Origin: Vicingus serpentipes
GTDB lineage: Bacteria > Bacteroidota > Bacteroidia > Flavobacteriales_E > Vicingaceae
DNA: 64,000 bases
Assembly: GCA_024103385.1 (NCBI GenBank)
Contig: JAGFIT010000014.1
Location: 1 to 64,000 of the forward strand
Direction: 5' to 3'
Shown: positions 63,266 through 64,000 of the stretch, one piece after another
Layout: every line of letters begins with the position of its first letter
Numbering within the stretch: position 1 is the stretch's first letter
Program-made: the position numbers and the translations under genes
Notes under the pieces: generated by a model
The model's input: the letters and a program-made list of their open reading frames with translations, nothing else
What the model was told of the DNA's origin: nothing
Databases searched by the model: none

Positions 63266-64000
63266 ATGAGTTTTAAAACCGTATCAGCAATACTTAGAGG
63301 TGCCTGGATGATTGAGCCAAATTATGCTCAAGCTCATTTACCTTTAGTACAAACCTTACTTGAAGGAAAGCTACAAGGGTTTCAAACTCCTCCACAAAAA
63401 ATTGATTTTAACGCATCTCATCCAGGAAGAGCTTTATTTCAAGCATCACGATTTCAGGGGATACCACTAGACAACTTAACCGATTTTCCTGAGGGAACCA
63501 CATTAGTTATACCTTTTAGTGGACCGGTAATGAGAGATGATTACTGTGGTGATTTGGGAACAGAAAGTTATACCGCCTTAATTAAAAAAGCAACCTTATT
63601 ACCCAATATTGAATCTATCATATTGAGTATAGATTCACCAGGAGGCCAGTGTTCAGGAACACAAATGATGGTTGAAGCTATTAAAAACTGCTCTAAACCT
63701 ATTATAGCTTTCATCAATGATGGAATGGCTGCTAGTGCTGGGTATTGGATAGCGAGTGCATGTGATGAGATTTATGTTTCTAATAAATCAAGTGAAGTAG
63801 GAAGCATTGGAACATTATGCCAAATAGCAGACTGGGAGGCTTATTACGAAAAAGATGGTTTAAAAATTCATACCATATACGCTCCTCAAAGCAAGGATAA
63901 GAACAGACCTTATAAAGATGCAAGGGAAGGTGATTACAAATTAATCACAGAAGATCTAAAAATATTGACCGATCATTTTATCGATTCTGTAAAAGAAAGT
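63266..64000 (+). CDS. S49 family phage head protease (cut by window edge)
   Basis: 245 residues visible, 3' end missing. The SppA/ClpP-like core shows LVIPFSGPVMRDD, the IDSPGGQCSG oxyanion loop (122-131), and the nucleophile Ser157 in NDGMAASAGYWIAS. The serine-lysine dyad Lys is probably in the YAPQSKDKNRPY stretch near 207-212. In phages such proteins process the scaffold during capsid maturation. Confirms a head-assembly module to the right. Confidence 0.85.
   Translation, partial: MSFKTVSAILRGAWMIEPNYAQAHLPLVQTLLEGKLQGFQTPPQKIDFNASHPGRALFQASRFQGIPLDNLTDFPEGTTLVIPFSGPVMRDDYCGDLGTESYTALIKKATLLPNIESIILSIDSPGGQCSGTQMMVEAIKNCSKPIIAFINDGMAASAGYWIASACDEIYVSNKSSEVGSIGTLCQIADWEAYYEKDGLKIHTIYAPQSKDKNRPYKDAREGDYKLITEDLKILTDHFIDSVKES

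Overview
The window is AT-rich chromosomal DNA of a Bacteroidota bacterium, most likely a marine-type member of the Flavobacteriales. This rests on the complete Na+-translocating NADH:quinone reductase operon, type IX secretion parts (PorP/SprF proteins, a type B sorted adhesin, a T9SS plug-domain protein), GWxTD and DUF4834-type proteins, promoter boxes of the TAnnTTTG kind, and the family-level look of nearly every gene. The species cannot be named from the sequence alone.

Layout. (1) 0-31.4 kb is ordinary core genome: the tail of a PorP/SprF gene, tRNA-Ser(UGA), a GWxTD protein and glycosyltransferase pair, PBP4-type carboxypeptidase, an alpha/beta hydrolase, a TlpA-like oxidoreductase with an SCO1/SenC copper chaperone, a PorP plus HYR/SprB-repeat adhesin pair, a 7TM-HD phosphohydrolase, thiolase, an NlpC/P60 protease, nqrABCDEF, a T9SS plug protein, carB, RidA, and a convergent response regulator / PAS histidine kinase pair. 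(2) 31.9-49.0 kb is a heavy-metal cluster, all on the minus strand. It has a Cu(I)/Ag-type CusA-CusC-CusB pump with metal-binding accessory proteins, a P1B copper ATPase, an AraC regulator with an apparent N-terminal metal-binding arm, and a second divalent-type CzcA pump fused in frame to its TolC-like outer-membrane channel. The cluster lies between two perfect 39-bp direct repeats, each a terminator followed by a tRNA-3'-end-like fragment, which suggests an island inserted at a tRNA locus. (3) 49.1 kb to the right edge is a prophage or phage-derived element: repressor and divergent early promoter region, primase-helicase, many small early genes, an ASCH protein, a diversity-generating retroelement, further small genes, a 555-bp regulatory gap with a phased repeat array, then structural genes ending in an S49 head protease cut by the window edge. 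No integrase, terminase or portal lies inside the window.

The most interesting system is the diversity-generating retroelement (DGR) at 54.98-57.27 kb. Two adjacent small genes each end in a variable repeat (VR1 55279-55353, VR2 55681-55754), followed by one non-coding template repeat (TR 55856-55930) and a reverse transcriptase with the DGR-type IGNxxSQ and YADD motifs. Base-by-base comparison gives 15 mismatches between TR and VR1 and 15 between TR and VR2; every one falls on an adenine of the TR and none on C, G or T. The two VRs differ from each other within the core, so they were mutagenised independently. No gene recognisable as Avd is present. A 98-aa gene overlapping the end of the RT is the best accessory candidate, and the targets sit in the early region rather than among the tail genes.

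A second unexplained signal is a cluster of about a dozen TTGTTACAA-like 9-mers at 60332-60551, six of them spaced 10-12 bp apart, directly upstream of the structural genes. Other points: an internal signal peptide inside the CzcA-TolC fusion, palindromic operator candidates in front of the cus cluster and the phage early genes, an exact 240-bp tandem HYR array, and a 14-bp perfect inverted repeat near 29.68 kb.
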